Source: Chloroflexota bacterium (lineage in GTDB: Bacteria > Chloroflexota > Anaerolineae > UBA2200 > JACIWT01). From it: DNA of 64,000 nt. The position numbers were made by a program, and so were the translations under genes. The notes beneath the pieces were generated by a model that saw nothing but the letters and a program-made list of their open reading frames with translations, ran no database searches and was not told the DNA's origin. Position 1 is the first letter of the stretch, and each line of letters begins with the position of its first letter. Of the stretch, positions 7,446 to 15,402 are shown piece by piece. Where the stretch lies: NCBI GenBank assembly GCA_014360825.1, contig JACIWT010000011.1:1-64000 (forward strand), in the 5' to 3' direction.

Positions 7446-9533
7446 ATGAGCGTTCGGTTCGCAGTCCGATGGATGATCGGGGTCCTTCTCCTCACCACCG
7501 CCTGTAGCAACATCCCCTTCTTGCGCCCTGCGCCCACACCCACTCCCGCGCCTACCCTCGAAAGCGCATTAGCCACCGCCAGCGACTTCCTTTCCGCCTG
7601 GGAGAGGTGGGACTACGAAGGCATGTATGATCTCCTCTCCCCCAGCGCGAAGGAGACTATCTCCCGCGAGCGCTTTGTCACCCGCTACCGTAACATCGCC
7701 CAGGAGGCTACTATCACCGCCGTCAAAACCCAGCGCGGGTCGGGCCAGGTGGACGGGGAGACGGCCACTGTCGCATTCCGCGTGCTTATGGAGACGCAAT
7801 TAGTGGGTCAGATTGTGCTCGACAACAGCCTGCATCTCTCCTGGCGCGACTGGCACTGGGATGTGGACTGGACCCCCGCTGCTATCTTCCCCACCTTGAG
7901 CGGGGATAACTTGGTCCATCTCTTCCGCAACACCCCTGCCAGAGGAAGCATCTACGACCGCGACGGTTTGCCCTTGGCTACGTTAGGCAAGAAACTGGCG
8001 ATCGGCGTAGTCCCCGGGCAGATCGAGGATGAGGCCCGCCTGGTAAACGAATTGGGCCGCATCTTTCGACTCACGCCAGACCAGGTGCGCGCCAAGTATG
8101 CCAGTGCTGGCCGGCCCGACTGGTTCATGCCCGTGGGCGAGTTGTGGCCTGAGCAATACGTGGTGGAGAGGGCGGTGCTCGATGGGTTAGCGGGCGTGGC
8201 GGTGCGGGAGTTGGACGTGCGCATCTACCCCAACGGCTCTTTGGCCGGACAAGTGATAGGCTATCTGGGCGAAATCCAGCCCGATGACTTGTCGGTGTTG
8301 GAGCCGAGGGGCTACCGCGCGGGCGACATCGTCGGCGCCGCAGGGCTGGAGCGTTCGGCAGAGGAGTATCTGGCTGGCGGGCACGGCGCGACGCTGGCTA
8401 TTATCTCGCCGGAGGGCCAGATCGTGAACATCATCGCCCAGCGCCAAGCCACGCCTTCCAGTTCGGTCTACACTACGCTGGATACGAAACTCCAGCGTGC
8501 AGCCGAGGCTGCCCTGGCCGGGCGCAACGGGGCCATTGTGGCCTTGGACCCTCAGACCGGCGATGTGCTGGCCATGGCCTCGAGCCCTGGCTACGACCCC
8601 GGCAACCTCACTGCTGGGCTCACGGCCGAGCAGTGGGCCGCGCTGCTCAACGACCCCAACCATCCCCTCCTCAATCGAGCCACCCTGGGCCTATATCCAC
8701 TGGGCTCGACTTTCAAGATTGTGACCATGGCTGCAGGCATGGAGGAATTGGGGCTGACGGCGGATTCACACTATTACTGTGCCGGGCAATGGGAACTGGG
8801 CGACGGCTGGCCGCGAGCCTGCTGGATCTGGGCCGAGGCCCACACTGGGCACGGCGACATCAACCTGTTCAACGGGCTGGTGCACTCCTGTAACACTGTC
8901 TTCTGGGAAGTGGGCAAGGCGCTCGACGCCCACGACCCGACGGCGCTGCCCCGTATGGCCCGCGCCTTCGGCCTGGGAGCGACTACCGGCATCCAATGGC
9001 TGGAAGAAGCGACTGGCTTGGTGCCCGACCCTGCCTGGGTGGATGCTAATACCCCACGCAGTTGGGCGGTGAGCGATGCGGTGAACTTGGCCATTGGGCA
9101 GGGGTACTTGCAGGTCACGCCATTGCAAGCAGCAAATTTGATCGCTGCAGTGGCCAACGGGGGGACGCTCTACACGCCGCGCTTGGTGCGTCGCATTGTT
9201 TCGCCGACGGGCGGCGAACAGATCTTCGAGCCACAGGTGATCCGTCAGTTGCCGGTGTCGCCAGGCAACCTGGAGGTGATTCGCCAGGCGCTGGTGGCTG
9301 TGGCGCAGCGGGGCACGGCACGGAATACCTTGGCGGGCTTCACCGTATCCACGGCGGGCAAGACGGGCACTGCCGAAGCGCCCCCGGGGGCAACTCACGC
9401 CTGGTTTCTTGGCTACGCCCCGGCCGAGAACCCGCAGATTGCGGTGGCCGTCGTGGTCGAGCACGGCGGCCAGGGCAACCTGGTAGCCGCCCCCATCTTC
9501 CGCCAAGTATTGGAGGCGTTCTTCGGGATGTAG
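7446..9533 (+). CDS. Class B penicillin-binding protein, lipoprotein with NTF2-like (MecA-N) domain
   Basis: 695 residues from ATG 7446 (GGAG upstream). The frame stays open back into the tRNA, but the signal peptide fixes the start. Lipobox L-T-T-A-C with Cys20 suggests a lipid anchor on the outer face of the membrane. Residues ~35-155 resemble the NTF2-like MecA-N domain; ~165-340 the PBP dimerisation domain (R-G-S-I-Y-D-R-D-G); then the transpeptidase with active-site S-T-F-K, H-S-C-N (SxN) and K-T-G-T-A. All three catalytic motifs are intact, so it should cross-link peptidoglycan. MecA-N PBPs include the low-affinity resistance enzymes of Gram-positives, but are common and not evidence of resistance. 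The stop codon is inside a dispersed palindrome. Confidence 0.93.
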   Translation: MSVRFAVRWMIGVLLLTTACSNIPFLRPAPTPTPAPTLESALATASDFLSAWERWDYEGMYDLLSPSAKETISRERFVTRYRNIAQEATITAVKTQRGSGQVDGETATVAFRVLMETQLVGQIVLDNSLHLSWRDWHWDVDWTPAAIFPTLSGDNLVHLFRNTPARGSIYDRDGLPLATLGKKLAIGVVPGQIEDEARLVNELGRIFRLTPDQVRAKYASAGRPDWFMPVGELWPEQYVVERAVLDGLAGVAVRELDVRIYPNGSLAGQVIGYLGEIQPDDLSVLEPRGYRAGDIVGAAGLERSAEEYLAGGHGATLAIISPEGQIVNIIAQRQATPSSSVYTTLDTKLQRAAEAALAGRNGAIVALDPQTGDVLAMASSPGYDPGNLTAGLTAEQWAALLNDPNHPLLNRATLGLYPLGSTFKIVTMAAGMEELGLTADSHYYCAGQWELGDGWPRACWIWAEAHTGHGDINLFNGLVHSCNTVFWEVGKALDAHDPTALPRMARAFGLGATTGIQWLEEATGLVPDPAWVDANTPRSWAVSDAVNLAIGQGYLQVTPLQAANLIAAVANGGTLYTPRLVRRIVSPTGGEQIFEPQVIRQLPVSPGNLEVIRQALVAVAQRGTARNTLAGFTVSTAGKTGTAEAPPGATHAWFLGYAPAENPQIAVAVVVEHGGQGNLVAAPIFRQVLEAFFGM

Positions 9534-9557
9534 GGGCGTCGCATGCTACGCCCCTAC
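9530..9557. repeat. Intergenic palindrome of the GTAGGGGC family, copy 2
   Basis: Arms GTAGGGGCGT and ACGCCCCTAC are exact complements with an 8-nt loop. Related to 2559-2587. The TAG of its left arm is the stop codon of the PBP gene. Confidence 0.8.
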
Positions 9558-9561
9558 GGGT

Positions 9562-9593
9562 TGCGACCAGCAAATCGCCGTCTGGAGACGGCT
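9562..9593 (-). repeat. 32-nt dispersed repeat, copy 1
   Basis: Reverse complement reads AGCCGTCTCCAGACGGCGAT, then TTGCTGGTCGCA. It matches 14565-14596 (opposite orientation) with three differences. It contains a small hairpin CCGTCTCCAGACGG. Confidence 0.75.
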
Positions 9594-9617
9594 ACATATA
9601 CGGAATTCGAAAAAGGG

Positions 9618-9646
9618 TTGGCGTGATTCAGAAGTGGACGTATAAT
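9618..9646 (+). promoter_or_regulatory. Putative promoter of hicBA
   Basis: TTGGCG, 17-nt spacer, perfect TATAAT, 63 nt before the hicB start. Confidence 0.55.
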
Positions 9647-9708
9647 ACAATATAGCGTAAATTCTCGAGTTTGTGTCATGGCGCTGATTGGAGGAAGGAG
9701 GTGGGAAG

Positions 9709-9927
9709 ATGGAAAAGTTCACCGCGGTTTTTGAACAAGAGGGAGAATGGTGGATTGGGTATGTGGAGGAATTGCCAGGTGCCAATACGCAAGGCCGAAC
9801 CTTGGAGGAAGCGCGCGAGAACCTGAAAGAGGCCGTGCGTCTCGTCATTGAGGCCAACCGAGAGTTAGCGCGCCGCGAAACTGCGGGCAAAGGTGTTGTG
9901 CGAGAAGAGTTGATGGTGCCTGTGTAA
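9709..9927 (+). CDS. hicB: HicB-type antitoxin
   Basis: 72 residues with the HicB partial RNase-H-like fold: F-T-A-V-F-E-Q-E-G-E-W-W-I-G-Y-V-E-E-L-P-G-A-N-T-Q-G-R-T; then T-L-E-E-A-R-E-N-L-K-E-A-V-R-L. ATG 9709 has a strong AGGAGGT 7 nt upstream; a TTG further up in frame is not needed. It should neutralise HicA and repress its own promoter. Its stop overlaps the hicA start by one base (TAATG), so the two are translationally coupled with antitoxin first. Confidence 0.9.
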   Translation: MEKFTAVFEQEGEWWIGYVEELPGANTQGRTLEEARENLKEAVRLVIEANRELARRETAGKGVVREELMVPV

Positions 9928-10112
9928 TGAAGCGCCGCGCCTTACTGAAGCATCTCAGACTGTACGGCTGTGAGTTGTTGCGCGAAGGTGAGAAGCATTC
10001 TGTGTATTGGAACCCAGCCAATAGAAGAACATCGTCGGTGCCACGACACACTGAGATTGTGGACAAACTTGCTCGTAAGATCTGCAAAGACCTCGGGATC
10101 CCGACACCCTAA
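9927..10112 (+). CDS. hicA: HicA-type mRNA interferase toxin
   Basis: 61 residues, the usual HicA length, a single double-stranded-RNA-binding-like fold: R-A-L-L-K-H-L-R-L-Y-G-C-E-L-L-R-E-G-E-K-H and P-R-H-T-E-I. The conserved catalytic histidine of the family corresponds to the H in E-K-H-S-V-Y. It cleaves mRNA in a translation-independent way in studied members. Start ATG overlaps the antitoxin stop. Confidence 0.9.
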   Translation: MKRRALLKHLRLYGCELLREGEKHSVYWNPANRRTSSVPRHTEIVDKLARKICKDLGIPTP

Positions 10113-10132
10113 GGATAGACTGCCGGAAACGA

Positions 10133-10352
10133 ATGCCTGTGAACCCCCACCGACTCATAACTCTCACCCTCCTCATCCTCCTTCTCGCCATCGGCTGCCA
10201 GGCCAGCCCTGGGCCGACCGCCCTTCCCATCACGCTCACCGCTCCGGCGCCAGGCCCTTTCCCCTCGCTGACCCCAGCGCCCCGGGCGGCACGCTCATCG
10301 TCGGCCTGGATGCCCCGGTAGATAGCCTCGACCCAGCGGCCGCCTATGGCGC
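10133..10352 (+). pseudogene. Truncated duplicate of the N-terminus of the solute-binding lipoprotein gene
   Basis: About 220 bp nearly identical to the first part of the gene at 11268 (lipoprotein signal ending L-L-L-A-I-G-C-Q-A-S-P-G-P, then the first mature residues). One C is missing in the run before GGGCGGCACG, which shifts the frame after about 46 codons. Similarity stops abruptly at 10352 (CGCCTATGGCGC). The fragment and the intact gene flank a second toxin-antitoxin pair, so this looks like the scar of a duplication or insertion. Confidence 0.85.
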
Positions 10353-10384
10353 AACTTTGATGCAGCGCGGAGCACGTACTCCAC

Positions 10385-10413
10385 TTGTCTAGGACAACCG
10401 GCTGCGCTATAAT
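10385..10413 (+). promoter_or_regulatory. Putative promoter with direct repeats, second toxin-antitoxin operon
   Basis: TTGTCT, 17-nt spacer, perfect TATAAT. The heptamer CCGGCTG occurs at 10398-10404 and 10414-10420, bracketing the -10 element, a plausible operator for antitoxin autoregulation. Confidence 0.55.
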
Positions 10414-10508
10414 CCGGCTGTATCTCCTATAAGGGCCTGCGGATGGGGCAAGGCACTTATCCTTAAGTGGCTGAATTTTGTTTGGCGGACTGGCGGAGGG
10501 ACAAAACG

Positions 10509-10757
10509 ATGACAAACGCGTTGACTTATTTGGAGAAACTAATGCGTGAGACACAAAAATCCGAGGCTGAGGTGATGACTTTGGCCTTCCAGACTGGCCT
10601 ACGGCAGTTATGGCGGGAGCGCATCTTGGGCCGCTACCTGCGCGGGGAGATCGCCCGTGATGAGGCCATCGAAGCCGTGGGCATTGATTGGGTGGAGTTA
10701 GCCGAACGCCAGCACAAAGCAATGATGGAGGACCTGGCGTGGGCACTGGGGAACTGA
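10509..10757 (+). CDS. Small UPF0175-like antitoxin candidate
   Basis: 82 residues from ATG 10509, with AGGG about ten bases upstream. Sequence is helical and charged: E-A-E-V-M-T-L-A-F-Q-T-G-L-R-Q-L-W-R-E-R, then G-E-I-A-R-D-E-A-I-E-A-V-G-I-D-W-V-E-L-A-E, the pattern of UPF0175/VapB-like antitoxins. Its 3' end overlaps the next gene by 19 nt, and the next gene is a DUF3368-type PIN-like protein, the usual partner of UPF0175. Function is inferred mainly from this pairing. Confidence 0.7.
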   Translation: MTNALTYLEKLMRETQKSEAEVMTLAFQTGLRQLWRERILGRYLRGEIARDEAIEAVGIDWVELAERQHKAMMEDLAWALGN

Positions 10758-11266
10758 GTATCGCTGTAGCAGACGCTGGCCCGCTCATCCACCTGACCGA
10801 GATCGGCTGCCTGCCGCTCTTGCGTATCTTCGATGCTTTGCACATCCCAGACGCAGTGTGGTCGGAGACTGTCGAACAGGATCGCGTTCCACGGGATGAT
10901 GTTCTAAAACTAAGCACTGTTCAGCGGCACACCTTGTCACAGTCAGAGGTCACGCGGTTCACACAGGAAAACAGTCTTGAGGATCTGCACGATGGCGAAC
11001 GCGAATGCCTTTATCTTTGCCAGCAGATAGGTGTCTCCATTCTGTTAACCGATGACCTGGCTGTACGGGATGCCGCCAAGCGTCTGAATCTGACAGCAGT
11101 AGGCTCCTTGGGTATCGTGGTCCGGGCTTACCGATTGGGACACATCTCACTGGCCGATGCAGAACAGCACATCACGGATCTCTACGACGTGAGCAGTCTT
11201 TTTGCCACACGGACGATTGTGGAACTGGCGATCGAACAACTGCGCAAGCACTCTGGTCAAGGCTGA
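10739..11266 (+). CDS. DUF3368 PIN-like nuclease toxin
   Basis: 175 residues from GTG 10739, GGAGG 8 nt upstream, overlapping the antitoxin end. Acidic residues of a PIN-type active site are visible: V-A-D-A-G-P-L-I at the N-terminus, D-G-E-R-E-C in the middle and L-L-T-D-D-L-A-V-R-D at ~110, followed by G-S-L-G-I-V-V-R-A-Y, typical of DUF3368. Expected to be an RNase toxin held by the upstream protein. It ends one base before the solute-binding gene starts. Confidence 0.8.
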   Translation: MGTGELSIAVADAGPLIHLTEIGCLPLLRIFDALHIPDAVWSETVEQDRVPRDDVLKLSTVQRHTLSQSEVTRFTQENSLEDLHDGERECLYLCQQIGVSILLTDDLAVRDAAKRLNLTAVGSLGIVVRAYRLGHISLADAEQHITDLYDVSSLFATRTIVELAIEQLRKHSGQG

Positions 11267-11267
11267 T

Positions 11268-13076
11268 GTGACACCTGTGAATCCCCGTCACTTGATCCTT
11301 CCCATCTTGCTCCTCGCCATCGGCTGCCAGGCCAGCCCTGGGCCGACCGCCCTTCCCATCACACCCACCGCTCCGGCGCCGGGGCCTTTCCCCTCGCTGA
11401 CCCCAGCGCCCCCGGGCGGCACGCTCATCGTCGGCCTGGATGCTGCAGTAGATAGCCTCGACCCAGCAGCCGCCTATGGTGCTGCCTCGCATATCGCCCG
11501 CTGCCTGTATGATACCCTGGTGGACGTGGACACCAAGGGGCGTATCCGGCCCGCACTGGCCACCTCCTGGGTGGTCTCACCCCAGGGCGATGCGTGGACC
11601 TTCACTATCCGCCCCGACGTGCACTTCCACGACGGCCATACCCTCACCGCCGCCGACGTGGCCCACACCTTCCGCCGGCTGACCGAGGACACCGAGCAGT
11701 ATGGCTGGCCCGACCCGTTCGCCATCATCCGCAGCGTGCGCGCCATCGGCGATTCAACGGTGGTCTTCACCCTCACCCGACCCTGTGCCTCCTTCGCCGA
11801 GATCCTGGCGGACCCGCGAGCGGGCATCGTCCCTGCGGACAGCGGGGATTCGCTGGCTGAGCACCCAGTTGGCACAGGACCCTTCCGCTTCGCCGGTTGG
11901 GTGCGAGATGACTACGTGCGCCTGGTGCGCAACGAGGACTATTACCAGGGGCCCGGCGTCCCAGCACTGGCTGAGGTGATCTTCCGCATCCTGCCAAATG
12001 CGGAGGTGCGAGCGAAGGAACTGGAGCGCGGGGCGATAGACGTAGCCCTGGCTATCGCGCCTGAGCGGGTGCCAACTTTAGCCCAAAACGGCTTCGTTAT
12101 CCGACCGGTGCCCCTGGGCGCGGTGGTCATGCTCGCCATAAACCATGCCCGACCGCCGTTCGACGACCCCCGTGTGCGCCAGGCCCTTTGCTATGCAGTA
12201 GACCGGGCCCTACTAGTCCGCGAGGCCGAGGGCGGCTACGGGTATCCGGTTGTCGGGCCGCTGCCACCGTCCAGCCCATTCTACCAGGACTTCGCTGCCC
12301 GCTATCCACCCGACCTCTGGAAAGCCAGGATGTTGCTGGCGGAGGCCCACGTCAATCTCAGGGTAAGCATCCTGGCGGCGCGGGCCTATCCTGCTCACGT
12401 CCGAGCAGCCCAGGTGGTAGCCTCACAACTGGGCCAGGTAGGTATCCAGGCCACCGTGCAGGAATTGGATTGGGCGACATTCTCCCGTCGAGTATTCGGC
12501 GACCGCGACTACGACCTGGCCCTGGTAGGTCACACGGCCCGCTTGGCCCCAGAGTCTATGCTTTGGCGCTACGCAAGCGACTCTCCGGACAATTATTCTG
12601 GGTACGGGAGTACCGATTACGATGCACTGGTCGCCAAGGCAGGGGCCCTGAATGACACCCTCGTGCGGGCTCAGGTCTATGAGGCCATGCAATCCCAACT
12701 ACTGGACGACGCTGTGGCTGTTTTCCTGTACGCCCCGGCTCAGGTGACGGCCCATCGCGCCACCGTGCTGGGCTTGGAGGCAGGCCCGGTGGACGGCTAC
12801 GACCTGCGAACGGTGCGATACGCCGAGCCACCCGCGCCCGAGACGCCCCCGCCTCCCATCACAGAGGTCCCATCGCCCTGGCCGACTAAAACGGAGGTTG
12901 CACCGCCAGTGCTAACGGAGACCATGCCACCGACGCCCCTCCCCACAGCGACAGCACCCGGATACCCTGTGGCGACGGGCACGATCACACCTGCCCTGCC
13001 CACCGCGCCCCCTGTACCGGGCGGCTATCCCGCCCCCGAGACGCCAGCCTACCCGCCGCCCTCGTCCGGGCAATGA
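11268..13076 (+). CDS. Peptide/nickel-type ABC solute-binding lipoprotein (SBP_bac_5)
   Basis: 602 residues from GTG 11268 (GTG 11277 is also possible). Lipobox L-A-I-G-C anchors it outside the membrane. After a Pro/Thr spacer come the family motifs G-G-T-L-I-V-G, D-S-L-D-P-A, Y-D-T-L-V-D, A-L-A-T-S-W and F-T-I-R-P-D-V-H-F-H-D-G, then D-D-P-R-V-R-Q-A-L-C-Y-A-V-D-R. The last ~85 residues are unusually Pro/Thr-rich, ending G-Q, a C-terminal stalk not normal for this family. No permease or ATPase genes follow, so it may use a transporter elsewhere or have a non-transport role. Its 5' end is duplicated at 10133-10352. Confidence 0.88.
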   Translation: MTPVNPRHLILPILLLAIGCQASPGPTALPITPTAPAPGPFPSLTPAPPGGTLIVGLDAAVDSLDPAAAYGAASHIARCLYDTLVDVDTKGRIRPALATSWVVSPQGDAWTFTIRPDVHFHDGHTLTAADVAHTFRRLTEDTEQYGWPDPFAIIRSVRAIGDSTVVFTLTRPCASFAEILADPRAGIVPADSGDSLAEHPVGTGPFRFAGWVRDDYVRLVRNEDYYQGPGVPALAEVIFRILPNAEVRAKELERGAIDVALAIAPERVPTLAQNGFVIRPVPLGAVVMLAINHARPPFDDPRVRQALCYAVDRALLVREAEGGYGYPVVGPLPPSSPFYQDFAARYPPDLWKARMLLAEAHVNLRVSILAARAYPAHVRAAQVVASQLGQVGIQATVQELDWATFSRRVFGDRDYDLALVGHTARLAPESMLWRYASDSPDNYSGYGSTDYDALVAKAGALNDTLVRAQVYEAMQSQLLDDAVAVFLYAPAQVTAHRATVLGLEAGPVDGYDLRTVRYAEPPAPETPPPPITEVPSPWPTKTEVAPPVLTETMPPTPLPTATAPGYPVATGTITPALPTAPPVPGGYPAPETPAYPPPSSGQ

Positions 13077-13093
13077 GCAAGGGGAAAGTAACC

Positions 13094-14257
13094 ATGAGCG
13101 AACAACAGCCAGTAACCGATATCCCGGGCATTGACCCCGACCGCCAGCGAGTGGCGCAGGAATACGCGCGTCTCCGCTATCGCTTGTTGGCCCTCGACCT
13201 GGCATTGAGCGCGGCCTATGTCCTCCTTTGGCTGTTCAGTGGCCTCTCGGTGGCGGTGCGCGAGCGGCTGGCAACTCTGTCTCAGTGGCCTCTATTCGTA
13301 GTGGCTGGATACACCATCGTCTTCTTTGCCGCCTATGGGCTCCTTCTGGCACCGCTGGGTTATTACAGTGGCTTTGTGCTGCCCCACCGCTATGGCCTCT
13401 CCACCCAGACCCGGCGTGGCTGGATCGTGGATATGGTCAAAAGCAGTGCCCTCGGTGGGGCCATGACCCTGCTGGTGATGGAAGTCCTGTACGCTTTGCT
13501 GCGGATGGCGCCTGAGACCTGGTGGCTTTATATGGCCGCTTTCCTGCTCTTCGTGCAGGTCGTCCTGGCGACGCTGGCCCCCATACTCATCATGCCCATC
13601 TTCTGGAAACTGCGCCCCTTGGCCGACGAGGTTCTGGCTGAGCGGCTGGAGAACTTAGCCCGTCGGGCGGGACAGAGGGTGCGCGGCGTCTTCGTGATGG
13701 ATATGAGCACCCGCACGCGAGCGGCCAACGCCATGCTGATGGGACTCTTCGGCACCCGCCGCATCGTGCTGGGGGATACCTTGCTAGACCAATACACTCC
13801 CGATGAGATCGAGACCATCCTGGCCCACGAGTTGGCCCACCATGTGCACCATGACATCGGATGGAGCATCGTGTTGGACGTATTTCATACGATTATCGTC
13901 TTGTATTTGAGCCACCTGACCCTTCGTTGGGGGCTGGCGCGAGCGGGATTCGCTGCGCCGGGCGACGTGGCAGCATTCCCCATCCTGGCGGCAGTACTGG
14001 GTGGCTTCAGCGTCCTCACCACGCCGCTGACCAACGCCTACTCGCGCTGGCGGGAGAGCCTGGCGGACGGCTATGCACTAGTGATGACCGGCAACGCCAA
14101 TGCCTTCATCTCCAGCGAGGTGAAATTGGTGAACCAGAACCTGGCTGTCCTTTGGCCAGAGGCTTGGGTTGAAGCCTTGCTGTACACCCATCCTGCGCCC
14201 GGACGGCGTATCACGCGGGCGATGGCATTTCAGAGAGAGAAAGAGGGCACGCAATGA
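13094..14257 (+). CDS. M48-family (Ste24/CAAX prenyl protease-like) membrane metalloprotease
   Basis: 387 residues from ATG 13094 with AAGGGG upstream; ATG 13073 overlaps the previous stop but has no ribosome site. Four to five membrane segments precede the zinc motif in I-L-A-H-E-L-A-H-H-V, with the third ligand likely in the W-R-E-S-L-A-D region ~70 residues on, as in Ste24. It should cleave membrane-associated proteins. The stop overlaps the next start (ATGA). Confidence 0.88.
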   Translation: MSEQQPVTDIPGIDPDRQRVAQEYARLRYRLLALDLALSAAYVLLWLFSGLSVAVRERLATLSQWPLFVVAGYTIVFFAAYGLLLAPLGYYSGFVLPHRYGLSTQTRRGWIVDMVKSSALGGAMTLLVMEVLYALLRMAPETWWLYMAAFLLFVQVVLATLAPILIMPIFWKLRPLADEVLAERLENLARRAGQRVRGVFVMDMSTRTRAANAMLMGLFGTRRIVLGDTLLDQYTPDEIETILAHELAHHVHHDIGWSIVLDVFHTIIVLYLSHLTLRWGLARAGFAAPGDVAAFPILAAVLGGFSVLTTPLTNAYSRWRESLADGYALVMTGNANAFISSEVKLVNQNLAVLWPEAWVEALLYTHPAPGRRITRAMAFQREKEGTQ

Positions 14258-14553
14258 TCAGACCCGATGGCACATTCGATTTCCTCACCGAACTGATGAC
14301 GGTCGTGGAGGACTTCTTGGCCGAATACGAGCGCTGCGAAGGCCCATTCCGCAACTCATTGGAGAAAGGGCTGGTAATCTCCTACGTCCTGGGTACTATG
14401 CGCCAGGACCTCGATGCTCTCTGGGAGGCGCTGGAAAGAGCACCCGTTTTCAGGGGCGTCTCACCGCGTCGGGCTTACGAGGAGTACGGTGAGGCAGGAG
14501 AGCCAGGGCCTGACCTCCTGGCGGCCATCCGCGAACGCGGTTGGGTGGAATAA
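14254..14553 (+). CDS. Small acidic protein of unknown function, coupled to the M48 protease
   Basis: 99 residues, ATG overlapping the protease stop (ATGA), so translation is probably coupled. Largely helical and acidic: F-L-T-E-L-M-T-V-V-E-D-F-L-A-E-Y-E and L-E-K-G-L-V-I-S-Y-V-L-G-T-M-R-Q-D-L. No membrane segment, no cysteine pair beyond one Cys. I do not recognise the family; a cytoplasmic partner of the protease is possible. Confidence 0.7.
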   Translation: MIRPDGTFDFLTELMTVVEDFLAEYERCEGPFRNSLEKGLVISYVLGTMRQDLDALWEALERAPVFRGVSPRRAYEEYGEAGEPGPDLLAAIRERGWVE

Positions 14554-14564
14554 TTCCGCGTGGG

Positions 14565-14596
14565 AGCCGTCTCCAGATGGCGATCCGCTGGTCGCA
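14565..14596 (+). repeat. 32-nt dispersed repeat, copy 2
   Basis: Begins AGCCGTCTCCAGATGGCGAT; matches 9562-9593 in the opposite orientation with three differences. It lies between convergent genes. Confidence 0.75.
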
Positions 14597-14687
14597 GTCT
14601 GGAGATTACCCCCACTTAGGACAACTACAAGTTGTTCCGGTGGCGAGGCAAAAGGGACGGTCCGATACCTGCCCTTGATTCGTGCTT

Positions 14688-15401
14688 CTACCCCTCTTCT
14701 GGTTCATAGAGCGCTGGGCCGACAGGCACGCCTACCTTGGGCAAGCCAATCAAGAGCGGCGTGCCCACCACTGCTGCCCCTAAGGCGAAGGTCAGGCGTT
14801 CCACTGGAGCAATGAAAACCAGGGTGGCCCACAGTGCGCGAGGCAATTTGAACAGGTTCAGCGCTAACAGGTTCCCGACCGTCTGAGAAACCACGATGCC
14901 GGTCAGGGTAGTCAGGAACACCGCCACAAACAGCCGGGTGGGATTGGTACTGGATAGCCAGCCTTTGAAAACCGTCGCCAATAAACCTATGGCCACCACC
15001 CCCAGCAGGTAAACTGTGGGCATGAACCAGGCCTGACGCCCCAACGGAAAGAGATACCAGGCCAAGCCCAAGACGATGATCGCTACCAGTGGGACCAGCC
15101 ATTGCCTGCGCATAGCGAAGCCAGCGGCGATCGCGCCCGCCGTGGGTACGAGGAAAGTGGGCGGTCCGGCCCAGAAGGTGTTCGGGGCGAGCAGTCCCCC
15201 GATGATGGAGCCGATGGCAGCACAGAGCCCCCCGGCTAGTGGCCCGAAAAACACACCTGACAACGAGACCAGCGCCGAAGCGATGCTGAATGAGCCACCC
15301 GTCCCCAATATGGGGAAGGATGGCAGAAGGCTGGCCGCCGCGAGTACCGCTGCCCACACTGCAATGACAGCCATGTGGACCGGCATAGATTTCCTCGACA
15401 T
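14688..15401 (-). CDS. ECF transporter substrate-binding (S) component
   Basis: 237 residues from ATG 15401 with GGAGGAATGA upstream. Six to seven hydrophobic segments, with the S-component features G-G-S-F-S-I-A-S-A-L-V-S-L-S-G-V-F-F-G-P-L-A-G-G-L and a small-residue-rich helix A-I-G-S-I-I-G-G-L. It would bind the transported vitamin or precursor in the membrane and dock to EcfT. It is the last gene of the operon with EcfT, two ATPases, a hydantoinase and an M20 hydrolase; the sequence alone does not name the substrate. Confidence 0.8.
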   Translation of the reverse strand: MSRKSMPVHMAVIAVWAAVLAAASLLPSFPILGTGGSFSIASALVSLSGVFFGPLAGGLCAAIGSIIGGLLAPNTFWAGPPTFLVPTAGAIAAGFAMRRQWLVPLVAIIVLGLAWYLFPLGRQAWFMPTVYLLGVVAIGLLATVFKGWLSSTNPTRLFVAVFLTTLTGIVVSQTVGNLLALNLFKLPRALWATLVFIAPVERLTFALGAAVVGTPLLIGLPKVGVPVGPALYEPEEG

Positions 15402-15402
15402 T

